NCBI GenBank assembly: GCA_947625455.1
Contig: CANQOJ010000147.1
Span: forward strand, 1-5,608
From: an uncultured Clostridia bacterium
Lineage (GTDB): Bacteria; Bacillota; Clostridia; Oscillospirales; Ruminococcaceae
Length of the DNA stretch: 5,608 nucleotides
Direction of reading: 5' to 3'
In this document: positions 1-5,608 of the stretch, piece by piece
How positions within the stretch are numbered: position 1 is the stretch's first letter
Layout of the letters: each line of letters starts with the position of its first letter
The notes under the pieces: model-generated
Database searches by the model: none
The model's input: the letters and a program-made list of their open reading frames with translations, nothing else
What the model was told of the DNA's origin: nothing
Translations under genes and position numbers: made by a program

Positions 1-360
1 AGTTTCAAATCCTCAACGCTTGTATTTGAATTTTCGGTCAATTGAAGTTTTATCATTTCCGACAATTCGCTCGGCAATTGCTCTTTTTCTTCCAAAGCCG
101 AAACAATGTTCTTCACTGTCAGCCTCAAATCCTCAACGCTTGTACTTGAATTATCGGTCAATTGCAGTTTTATCATTTCCGACAATTCGCTCGTCAACTG
201 CTCTCTTTGCTCTAAAGCCGAAACGATGTTCTTTATTGCCAGCTTCAAATCTTCAACGCTTGCACTTGAATTTTCGGTTAGTTGCAATTTAATTAACTCC
301 GACAATTCGCTCGTTAACTGTCCTTTATCCTCCAAAGCCGAAAAGACTTGTTCAACTTCG
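1..360 (-). repeat. Three 120-base tandem repeats coding for 40-residue units
   Basis: Units at 1-120, 121-240 and 241-360 are in phase with the large gene. By hand count the first two differ at about 15 of 120 bases and the second and third at about 28. Each unit encodes a pattern such as SALExxEQLxSELSE followed by IKLQLTENSxxSVEDLK. The repeats may continue past the left edge. Upstream in the protein, degenerate echoes remain (LIDNSESTLEEIS at about 370-460 nt), suggesting older duplications. There are no spacers, so this is not a CRISPR array. Confidence 0.95.
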
Positions 361-2357
361 CTGATAATCTCCGCCCTGTCCGCAAAATCCTTTTCAGTTA
401 AACGTTCAAGCTTTTCGGAAATTTCTTCAAGCGTACTCTCTGAATTATCAATCAAAGCAAGAATAGTTTCAGCCCTATCGGTAAACTCCCTGTATGCCTT
501 TTCATATTCTTCGGCGCTCATGGTTTCGGAGTTAATTTCTGAAATCATACGTTCAAAACTCTCGGAAAGCCCGTGAGTTTCTGAATATGCTTTGATAAGT
601 TCAGAAGTTTTGCTGTCCGAAAGCTGATTTTCAAGCCATTCGGAAAAACGCTCAAATGTTCTGTTGTTAACAGAATAAAGTCCTGTCAGCTTATCAGCCG
701 AACGTTCCAAAACGCTCCAAAAGCTGAACGAGCTGTTGTTTTCGGCAAAGCGTTCAATTTCCCCTGCCAAAGCGTCAGCGCCAGAGTTGTACCTCACGAC
801 CTGTTTCAGCAGTTTTTCCGCTTCACTAAGCCTTTCATTCAACGCAAACCTGTCTATATATTCATAAAGCGCGCGTGTCGTTATTGAAAGCCTATCCGTC
901 CCGGTAAACTCCTCCAGCATTTTAGCAAACTCTTTCAGCGCCCCGCTGTTTGCAGTGCTTATGACTTCCCTTATTTCGTCAGCTTTTAAAGTACTCTCCG
1001 ACTGTTCATAATAAAGAATACGTTCAATTTTCTCGGCAGTTTTTCTAAATTCCTCTCCGACATCACCGCTTTCGCGCACCCTATTTAATGTATACTCGCC
1101 GTATGAAAGCACAAAATCGCTGTTTTCGGCGTATATTTTTTCCGTTACATTTTCCTTTGACGAAGAGTTAAATTCGCTGTAAATCTCGGCAAATTTTTCA
1201 TTTTCAAACAGCTTTTCCCGCGAATAGTCTGAAAACTCCGCGTTTTGCCCTATCATTTCCACAGTCCTCTGCAAAAGTTCGGACAGCCCGCGCGTAAGGC
1301 TTATATATTCATCCAGCGCCTTTTGCATAATGTCATATTCCTGCGCGGAATTTGCTTTCAGATACTCCGCAAAGCTTTCAAGCTGAGGAATGTCGGCAGA
1401 TGTAAAAAACTTGCGCATCTCCTCAACTGACGAAAACGCCGTTTTATTTTCGGCGCTGTAATGCCTTTCCGACTGTCTTTCTATGCTGAGTCTGCGTTCA
1501 AATGTACTGAAAAACTTTTCAAGTTCATTAAACGACGAATGATTTGCTATAAACTCCAGAACTGACTTTGAATTTTTTAGTTCGTCAATGTTTCCGCCCG
1601 CTTCAAGCGTCTTTGAAAACAGTCCGTTTTCCAGAATAAAACTGCGCAGAAATTCGGTCTGACGCTCGCTTAGTTCATCTGCAAGCATTGAAAACCTGCG
1701 GCGAAGTTTAAAGCCTCGCCGTTGCTTTTCTTCGCATTTTAAAGCAAGTTCCAGAAATGCGCGGTTTGACCTCACCGACTTGAAAAGTTCGGGATTTCTT
1801 GCCGTCATTCGCAAAACCCCGACGCTTGCCGCGCCGAATGCCGTTGTGGAAATAACGTCAGTTTTCAAGGAGTCAGTGCGTTTTGTCCTGCTTTTGATTT
1901 CGGTCAGACGCTCGGTTTTTGATGATTTAATGCTGTGAATGGCAGTTGTCAGTTTTTCCTTTAAGCTGTCAAGTTCTTCCGTTGATTTACTTTCGGAAAA
2001 ACTGTTAAGATTTTCCCTTAACGCATTATAAACATCGACCGCGCAGCGGTATTCTTCCGAAACCCCGCCGCGCTGTAAAATATTTTCCGCAAGGTTAAGA
2101 ACTCCGCGGGCATACACAAAAATACTGCGTCCGCCGCAGAAACCGATACCGTTTTTCAACGTGTCAAGCAGCGTATTGAGAAGTTCCAGAACAGACAGCA
2201 CCCCGTCTTGCTCCGCTGATTTTCCCAACGCGAAAACAAGTTCAGTCTCGGAAAAATCGTACAAACTCTCTTTCGCTTTCCGTTCAAGAATTTTCCGCGC
2301 GAATTTCAGCCCCGTATCTCCCGCTATGTACTTTTTCGGTTTTATAGGTTTAAGCAT
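1..2357 (-). CDS. Large proline-poor helical repeat protein of unknown function (3' partial)
   Basis: An uninterrupted minus-strand frame runs from the ATG at 2357 to the left edge; I checked every codon and found no stop in 785. The codon second before the ATG is TAA, so 2357 is the first possible ATG; a weak GGGGTG lies 10 bases upstream. The protein opens MLKPIKPKKYIAGDTG. It contains only five prolines (4, 7, 189, 324, 762) and two tryptophans, and all cysteines I see (74, 105, 208) are in the first third. Glu, Ser, Leu, Lys and Phe dominate, so long helices or coiled coil are expected. A basic stretch (RRGFKLRRRF, about 212-221) follows the one mildly hydrophobic segment (about 165-180). 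I see no signal peptide or clear transmembrane segment. Residues about 667-785 are three 40-residue repeats. I do not recognise the family. Position 30 bases after the second tube gene implies a CIS role; tape measure, spoke or cargo are all possible. Confidence 0.85.
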   Translation of the reverse strand, partial: MLKPIKPKKYIAGDTGLKFARKILERKAKESLYDFSETELVFALGKSAEQDGVLSVLELLNTLLDTLKNGIGFCGGRSIFVYARGVLNLAENILQRGGVSEEYRCAVDVYNALRENLNSFSESKSTEELDSLKEKLTTAIHSIKSSKTERLTEIKSRTKRTDSLKTDVISTTAFGAASVGVLRMTARNPELFKSVRSNRAFLELALKCEEKQRRGFKLRRRFSMLADELSERQTEFLRSFILENGLFSKTLEAGGNIDELKNSKSVLEFIANHSSFNELEKFFSTFERRLSIERQSERHYSAENKTAFSSVEEMRKFFTSADIPQLESFAEYLKANSAQEYDIMQKALDEYISLTRGLSELLQRTVEMIGQNAEFSDYSREKLFENEKFAEIYSEFNSSSKENVTEKIYAENSDFVLSYGEYTLNRVRESGDVGEEFRKTAEKIERILYYEQSESTLKADEIREVISTANSGALKEFAKMLEEFTGTDRLSITTRALYEYIDRFALNERLSEAEKLLKQVVRYNSGADALAGEIERFAENNSSFSFWSVLERSADKLTGLYSVNNRTFERFSEWLENQLSDSKTSELIKAYSETHGLSESFERMISEINSETMSAEEYEKAYREFTDRAETILALIDNSESTLEEISEKLERLTEKDFADRAEIISEVEQVFSALEDKGQLTSELSELIKLQLTENSSASVEDLKLAIKNIVSALEQREQLTSELSEMIKLQLTDNSSTSVEDLRLTVKNIVSALEEKEQLPSELSEMIKLQLTENSNTSVEDLK

Positions 2358-2387
2358 CTGTTATCCACACCCCGAATTGTCCGCAGT

Positions 2388-2795
2388 CTAAGATATCCTT
2401 ATTCCCGTATGCGCAACGGTGAATTTCTTGATAAGCACTCCTCCGCCAAGCGCGTTAAGTTCTCCTAATTCCCAGGCGGTGACGATACCGTTGTCTATTG
2501 AGTATCTTTCGGCAGGAATGCCGTTTTTAATCAGCGTTATGGTTATATCCTTAAGTTTTACTCCAAGAGAAAAGCAAGCCGACGCCGCCCATTTCGGCGA
2601 TGTCATGCCTTTTTCAAACGTAACCGTCCCCGCCGACGACGATGGCTTCGGCATAATAACTATACCGCCCCCGCCTTCGGGATAAGAGTCGTATTCCACA
2701 GATTGATTGAGTCCCGAAACCTTTGAAAAGTTAAGCTCCATACCGTACAGCGTAACGCTGAACACCCCGTTGTTGAGATAATTCTTCGATTCCAC
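2388..2795 (-). CDS. Second tail tube-like protein (gp19 family, Afp5-like)
   Basis: With the GTG start at 2795 this is 135 residues; the longest reading from the GTG at 2816 gives 142. It keeps the tube-protein plan: a VFSVTLYGMELNFSKVSGLN opening (11-30), an EYDSYPEGGGGIVIMPKPSS segment (34-53) corresponding to the loop-strand region of the first tube protein, VTFEKGM (58-64), a short helical part ending in CFSLG, KDITITLI (82-89), VTAWELGELNALGGG (105-119), and the closing KKFTVAHTGIRI (123-134). It is divergent from the first tube gene and lacks its Trp-rich helix. A second, divergent tube gene is usual in eCIS; the Afp5-like one is thought to form a tube-initiator ring at the baseplate. 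That role is inferred from position and family. It is followed after 30 bases by the large helical protein. Confidence 0.87.
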   Translation of the reverse strand: MESKNYLNNGVFSVTLYGMELNFSKVSGLNQSVEYDSYPEGGGGIVIMPKPSSSAGTVTFEKGMTSPKWAASACFSLGVKLKDITITLIKNGIPAERYSIDNGIVTAWELGELNALGGGVLIKKFTVAHTGIRIS

Positions 2796-2802
2796 AGGCT
2801 GT

Positions 2803-2812
2803 CCTTTCCTCC
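2803..2812 (-). promoter_or_regulatory. Strong ribosome binding site GGAGGAAAGG deciding a GTG start
   Basis: GGAGGAAAGG ends 7 bases before the GTG at 2795. An earlier in-frame GTG at 2816 lies upstream of this element, so starting there would place the ribosome binding site inside the coding sequence. This favours 2795. Confidence 0.75.
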
Positions 2813-2819
2813 GCACAGG

Positions 2820-3014
2820 TTACACGGAAAAGATGTTTTTCTTCTCCTCGTTTCCCGAAGCGGCATTGATTTTTGAGTTTATCTTCGATATTTCGCCGCA
2901 CCACTTTATTCTGTCGATATGCGAAAGCCGCATTATCTCCTCGTGACTCCAGTGAGTATAATACGCCAGAAAAGCGCTTTCCTCGTACAGCCGTTCTTTT
3001 GGATACAGCCTCAA
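2820..3014 (-). CDS. DUF6760-like small eCIS protein
   Basis: This 64-residue protein has the pattern I associate with DUF6760, a small family found in eCIS operons next to the tube and assembly genes: LYPKERLYEESAFLAYYTHW (3-22), then SHEEIMRLSHIDRIKW (23-38) and a helix EISKINSKIN (41-50). It has no signal peptide or membrane segment, and its function is unknown. The chosen start is a TTG at 3014 that overlaps the preceding TGA as TTGA, a translational-coupling arrangement; family members begin close to the LYP motif. An ATG at 3077 would give 85 residues, but the extra 21 (rich in Arg, Gly and Leu) only restate the overlapping gene in another frame. A third possibility is expression as a -1 frameshift extension of the upstream protein. 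It ends 24 bases before the next start. Family call is fairly secure, the start is not. Confidence 0.75.
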   Translation of the reverse strand: MRLYPKERLYEESAFLAYYTHWSHEEIMRLSHIDRIKWCGEISKINSKINAASGNEEKKNIFSV

Positions 3015-3382
3015 TCTGCGGTTTCCATAAAATTTACGGGTACGTCCACCTCTTGCCCGCAATTCGGACAAACGCATCTGTACCTCGGCATTTCCATTGA
3101 GTTTATACGCTCGTAGAAGTCCTGCAAATACGCCAGGTCCATTGTAAACAAGCCCTCGATGGTTTTGGTGGTTATCATAGGCAGAGTGCCGAGTTTCGTG
3201 ATAACTCTTGTAAGCAGGATAATAGTCAGATACCCCGGATTTTGCTGTACCTTGGGATCTCTTAACGGCAATATCTCGTCCGCCGCGTTTGCAAGCCGCA
3301 TCACGCCCTCTTTGTGGAGCGTGCCGTTCTGGTCAACATAACCCCTCGGAAGAACAAAGTTAAATTCCGTTTCAAAAGCCAT
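3011..3382 (-). CDS. Tail assembly chaperone-like protein with C-terminal cysteine cluster
   Basis: This 123-residue protein resembles the small tail assembly proteins found after the tube gene in eCIS and some contractile phages (Phage_TAC_7 / Mu gp41-like, from memory of the family). It begins FETEFNFVLPRGYVD, followed by a conserved stretch with EGVMRLANAADEILPLRDP (about residues 23-42) and helices containing GYLTIILLTRVITKLG (about 48-63) and GLFTMDLAYLQDFYERIN (about 76-94). The tail RCVCPNCG (102-109) has Cys103, Cys105 and Cys108 and resembles half a zinc ribbon; no second CxxC pair is present, so metal binding would need a partner or a dimer. Such proteins are thought to help assembly and are generally not part of the finished particle. 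The start at 3382 is chosen for its GGAGG site at ideal spacing. The stop overlaps the next gene, and an in-phase slippery heptamer lies six codons before it. Confidence 0.85.
   Translation of the reverse strand: MAFETEFNFVLPRGYVDQNGTLHKEGVMRLANAADEILPLRDPKVQQNPGYLTIILLTRVITKLGTLPMITTKTIEGLFTMDLAYLQDFYERINSMEMPRYRCVCPNCGQEVDVPVNFMETAD
3029..3035 (-). other. Candidate -1 frameshift site A AAT TTT
   Basis: On the minus strand the chaperone-like frame reads GTA AAT TTT ATG, giving an X XXY YYZ heptamer in the correct phase. It lies six codons before the TGA stop. A -1 slip enters the frame of the DUF6760-like gene with no intervening stop and would give a fusion of about 187 residues. A GAGGTGG stretch ends 10 bases upstream, which could act as a Shine-Dalgarno-like stimulator as in dnaX. 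I see no strong downstream stem. A chance occurrence is quite possible in this AT-rich stretch. Confidence 0.35.
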
Positions 3383-3389
3383 TTCAATG

Positions 3390-3394
3390 CCTCC
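3390..3394 (-). promoter_or_regulatory. Ribosome binding site GGAGG that sets the chaperone-like gene start
   Basis: GGAGG sits 7 bases before the ATG at 3382. It selects this start over an in-frame ATG at 3469, which has no recognisable ribosome binding site and would make translation run through the GC-rich hairpin. Confidence 0.8.
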
Positions 3395-3434
3395 AACTTG
3401 TATTGCCTTTACGCCCGCCCAAACGGCATAACGT

Positions 3435-3462
3435 AAAACTGCCCGCCCTTTGCAGGACGGGC
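3435..3462 (-). terminator. Intra-operon hairpin with T tract (candidate terminator or attenuator)
   Basis: Read on the minus strand, GCCCGTCC (3462-3455) pairs with GGGCGGGC (3448-3441) over 8 base pairs, with one G-T wobble, around a six-base loop. AG and then TTTT (3438-3435) follow. The stem is GC-rich, but the T tract is only four bases, so partial termination is more likely than complete termination. It lies in the 120-base gap after the tube gene. It could reduce expression of the following low-copy genes, or protect the 3' end of a sheath-tube message. On the plus strand no T tract follows the stem, so the orientation matches the operon. Confidence 0.6.
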
Positions 3463-3502
3463 AAGCCATAAAGCAAGTTAATCTTTACGACAAAAATGCC
3501 GA

Positions 3503-3934
3503 TTACAAAATTCTTGTCATACCCTCGTGAGCAAGCTCTATGGTTTCAAGAGCCGCCTCTGACGCGGTAGCGTTGAAGTCGGGAGCGGTGTACTTTACAG
3601 GCCACGCTTCTTCTACCTGCCAGGTGGCTACGTCGTTGCCGTCGTTGTCCATAAGCGTAATCGCCAGAGTTTTTCTCTCAGGCTCTTTATCATAAGCTAT
3701 CGTCCACCAATCCCAAAGCTCAGTGGCATTCTGCTCGGAAACAGCTCTTTTAAGGGTTATATTGCCGTATTTGCGCAAACCCGAAACCTTGAGGGGAGTT
3801 GTTTTCTGATTGCCTTCGCGGTATTCGTAAACATCAACGTTTGCGTCAAAACCCGTAACTTCCGAAAAAAACTCCGACAAGCCGTCACATTCGACTCTAA
3901 ATCTAAATTTTCCGTAAGGATAAATTCCGGCCAT
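3503..3934 (-). CDS. Major tail tube protein (T4 gp19 family, Afp1/Pvc1-like)
   Basis: This 143-residue protein is the likely building block of the inner tube, whose stacked hexamer rings fill the sheath. Typical gp19-family features are visible: an opening YPYGKFRFRVECDG strand (5-18), the FFSEVTGFDANVDVYEYREG segment (22-41), a PLKVSGLRKYGNITLKR hairpin (47-63), the helix ELWDWW (72-77), a strand pair around RKTLAITLMD (88-96) and WQVEEAWPVKY (105-115), and the terminal ETIELAHEGM (130-139). Length and motif order match the family. The ATG at 3934 follows an AGGAAAGG ribosome binding site (3954-3947) with a rather long 12-base spacing. It lies just downstream of the sheath gene, the usual sheath-tube order, and is followed by a hairpin that may end much of the transcript. 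This copy is closer to the canonical family than the second tube gene, so it is called the major tube subunit. Confidence 0.95.
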   Translation of the reverse strand: MAGIYPYGKFRFRVECDGLSEFFSEVTGFDANVDVYEYREGNQKTTPLKVSGLRKYGNITLKRAVSEQNATELWDWWTIAYDKEPERKTLAITLMDNDGNDVATWQVEEAWPVKYTAPDFNATASEAALETIELAHEGMTRIL

Positions 3935-3958
3935 AATCTTATGTATCCTTTCCTGTCA

Positions 3959-5608
3959 TCATTCCGAATCGCCCGTCTTCTGAGTAATTCTGAAGATAAC
4001 AAATTCAGCGGGTTTCACGGGCGCTACACCGATAACGCAGATAAGTCTGCCGTTGTCAATATCCGCCTGTGACATTGTAGATGGTCCTATTTCGCAGTAG
4101 AAAGCGTCCGCTTCGGTCGTTCCCGCAAGAGCGCCGTCTCTCCAGACGCTGCGCAGGAAACCGTCTATCGTTCTCTTAACGCGCGACCAGAGCTTTTCAT
4201 CATTCGGCTCGAATACAACCCAGTTGGTGTTTGCCTTGATGGATTCTTCGAGGAAGATGAACAGTCTGCGAACGTTTACATACTTCCAGCTTGGATCGGA
4301 GGACGCCGTCCTCGCGCCCCATACTCTTATTCCCTGACCGGGGAATGAACGTATAAGGTTTACGCCCTTGGGGTTGAGTATATTCTGCTCGCCCTTGTTA
4401 AACGGAACGGAAAGTCCCGTACAGCCGCGGACAACTTCGTTTGCGGGCGCTTTATGAACGCCGCGGGAATTGTCGCTTCTTGCATAGATACCGATAACCG
4501 AACCTGACGGCGGGATATTTATGTTCTTCTTGTCAAGCGGATCGTAAACCGTAAGCCACGGGTGATACATAGCGGCGTAAGTGCTGTCTATCACGTTGCG
4601 CGCGGTTATTATCTCGTCCGTCTTTGAAAGTTCGGCGGGCATATCAAGAACCGCAAATCTGCTCCCCAGATTTTCACAGTGAGCAACCAGCGTAAGCTGA
4701 ACATTAGGATCTGTAATACCAGGCACAGCCATAATGGAAACAACGTCGTTGTCCAAAAACGCCTGGATACCCGTGCGTTTTCCCGGACCGTTGTCAACGC
4801 CCATAAACGTATCCGGCAGTACCTGAGCATTTGAGCCGTTTGAACCGCCTTTCAGCTCTACCGAAACAACGTCCGCGCCGCCCGAAAGCGCCGTAAACGG
4901 ATCGTCAGCAGGCGCTGACTCAACGCTTACCTTTATAATAGAAGACTTTGCCGTTTTGTTTTCAATATAATTAGGAGAGGTGATATTGAACGACGCTTCC
5001 GAATAATATTCGTCCGTATCGTCATATTTAGCCTCAAGGTTAAATTCACAGGTCGAAAGCGTGATTTTCGGAACGAGGTTAGTATCAACCGCGTCAGTTT
5101 CAAACGCTGTTTCAAACTCAATTACATTATCCTGGCTTTTGACAACCTTGTTGTAAACCGTGCTGCTGCCGTCATTCAGCGCAACAACATCTCCCGCGTC
5201 AAAGCCCAACGACTTCTTTACCTTGTACTTGCCCTCTCCCAAATCCTCCAAAATCTGTGTTTTAGCTTTAGAGGCAGGTGTTATGATGATTTTAATATCA
5301 TCACCCCAAGCGCCGACATCAGCCGCCGTGATATTCAGCAGCGGCGCGTCCGCAGGTACAGCGCCCTTTGACGCTTTAGCGTCCGCGGGGGCAACGCGGG
5401 AAATAAACGCCCTCGAACCGCCGTTTAAGAAAAAGTGTTCTACGGCGTAAGCAAGGAAACGGTTCTCACCGAACTCAGCCGCTGACAAATAACCGCCGTA
5501 CTTTCTCTTAAAGTCCGCAAAGTTTGTGACAAGCTGAGGCACGCCGCCGACAGGTCCGCGCAAAGCAAGACCAACAAAACCCGCCGTACTTGTACCGACG
5601 CCCTCCAT
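3959..5608 (-). CDS. Contractile tail sheath protein, eCIS/phage type (5' partial)
   Basis: This is the outer sheath that surrounds the inner tube and contracts to drive it into the target. The visible 549 residues match the sheath family (Phage_sheath_1 and its C-terminal domain). An N-terminal GVGTSTAGFVGLALRGPV segment is followed by an FxxFKRKYGG motif (32-39) and an NGGSRAFISRV strand (62-72). Residues about 95-230 form a variable beta-rich insertion domain starting with AWGDDIKI. A core stretch at 280-325 (IQAFLDNDVVSIMAVPG, FAVLDMP) and a conserved C-terminal domain at 440-549 (NVRRLFIFLEESI, ENDEKLW-like region, NGRLICVIGVAPVKPAEFV) complete it. The Met at the window edge is probably internal: relatives carry about 15-25 more residues (SPGVYVEE-type N-terminus) before this motif, so the true start lies beyond 5608. 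The frame closes with tandem TGA TGA stops (3961-3956), 24 bases before the tube gene. Family assignment is very secure; eCIS rather than phage is inferred from the neighbours. Confidence 0.96.
   Translation of the reverse strand: MEGVGTSTAGFVGLALRGPVGGVPQLVTNFADFKRKYGGYLSAAEFGENRFLAYAVEHFFLNGGSRAFISRVAPADAKASKGAVPADAPLLNITAADVGAWGDDIKIIITPASKAKTQILEDLGEGKYKVKKSLGFDAGDVVALNDGSSTVYNKVVKSQDNVIEFETAFETDAVDTNLVPKITLSTCEFNLEAKYDDTDEYYSEASFNITSPNYIENKTAKSSIIKVSVESAPADDPFTALSGGADVVSVELKGGSNGSNAQVLPDTFMGVDNGPGKRTGIQAFLDNDVVSIMAVPGITDPNVQLTLVAHCENLGSRFAVLDMPAELSKTDEIITARNVIDSTYAAMYHPWLTVYDPLDKKNINIPPSGSVIGIYARSDNSRGVHKAPANEVVRGCTGLSVPFNKGEQNILNPKGVNLIRSFPGQGIRVWGARTASSDPSWKYVNVRRLFIFLEESIKANTNWVVFEPNDEKLWSRVKRTIDGFLRSVWRDGALAGTTEADAFYCEIGPSTMSQADIDNGRLICVIGVAPVKPAEFVIFRITQKTGDSE

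Noticed and set aside
1..360. CRISPR-like or structural DNA array
   Set aside because: Units abut without spacers, are 120 bases, drift at synonymous and other positions, and stay in the reading frame.
20..576. Plus-strand open frames across the repeats and beyond
   Set aside because: They are antisense to the 785-codon frame, are repetitive only because the coding repeats are, and have no ribosome binding site or recognisable protein.
2660..2866. Minus-strand frame overlapping the second tube gene
   Set aside because: It is out of frame with two well-supported family members, and its composition looks like a shifted reading of them.
3383..3469. N-terminal extension of the chaperone-like gene starting at an ATG at 3469, with a CPSC motif
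   Set aside because: The extension is encoded by the hairpin itself, has no ribosome binding site, and the GGAGG site points to 3382.
3463..3500. Internal promoter with TTGTCG and TATGGC boxes 17 bases apart
   Set aside because: The -10-like box matches poorly and such pairs are common by chance; the downstream hairpin would also cut such a transcript at once.
3757..4002. Minus-strand frame across the sheath-tube junction
   Set aside because: It overlaps both conserved genes in another frame and shows no family features.
5160..5450. Plus-strand open frame inside the sheath gene
   Set aside because: It is antisense to a secure sheath sequence and has no start signals.
3959..5608. Intact prophage interpretation
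   Set aside because: The DUF6760-like gene and the second tube gene favour an eCIS. No capsid, terminase or portal gene is visible, but the window is too short to exclude a phage fully.

Overview
The window looks like the structural core of a contractile injection system (CIS). It is most likely an extracellular or phage-tail-like CIS (eCIS) rather than an intact prophage, although the boundary cannot be settled from 5.6 kb. All genes run leftward on the minus strand with short gaps, as in one operon. The host is probably a Gram-positive Clostridia-like (Bacillota) bacterium: GC is moderate, there are strong GGAGG-type ribosome binding sites, and two starts are probably GTG and TTG. That taxonomic guess is inference only.

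In transcription order (right to left) the layout is as follows. (1) A tail sheath gene, cut at its 5' end by the window edge, ends at 3959. (2) A gp19-family tail tube gene lies at 3934-3503. (3) A 120-base gap holds a strong hairpin followed by a short T tract, a candidate intra-operon terminator or attenuator. (4) A small tail-assembly-chaperone-like gene with a C-terminal cysteine cluster lies at 3382-3011. (5) A 64-residue DUF6760-like gene overlaps its stop, beginning either at a TTG start or through a -1 frameshift at an in-phase A AAT TTT. (6) A second gp19-like tube gene lies at 2795-2388. (7) A very large, almost proline-free, helical protein runs from 2357 off the left edge (785 codons visible) and ends in 120-base tandem repeats coding for 40-residue units.

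The first six elements fit known eCIS logic: the sheath contracts around the inner tube, the chaperone-like proteins assist assembly, and the second tube-like protein probably joins the tube to the baseplate. The hairpin lies exactly where expression would need to drop from hundreds of sheath and tube copies to a few copies of minor parts. The seventh gene is the surprise. It sits where a LysM tube-cap or baseplate gene is often expected, and I do not recognise it. A tape-measure or length-control role, a spoke or fibre, or a cargo are all possible. Nothing beyond the left edge is visible, so the number of repeats and the C-terminus are unknown.
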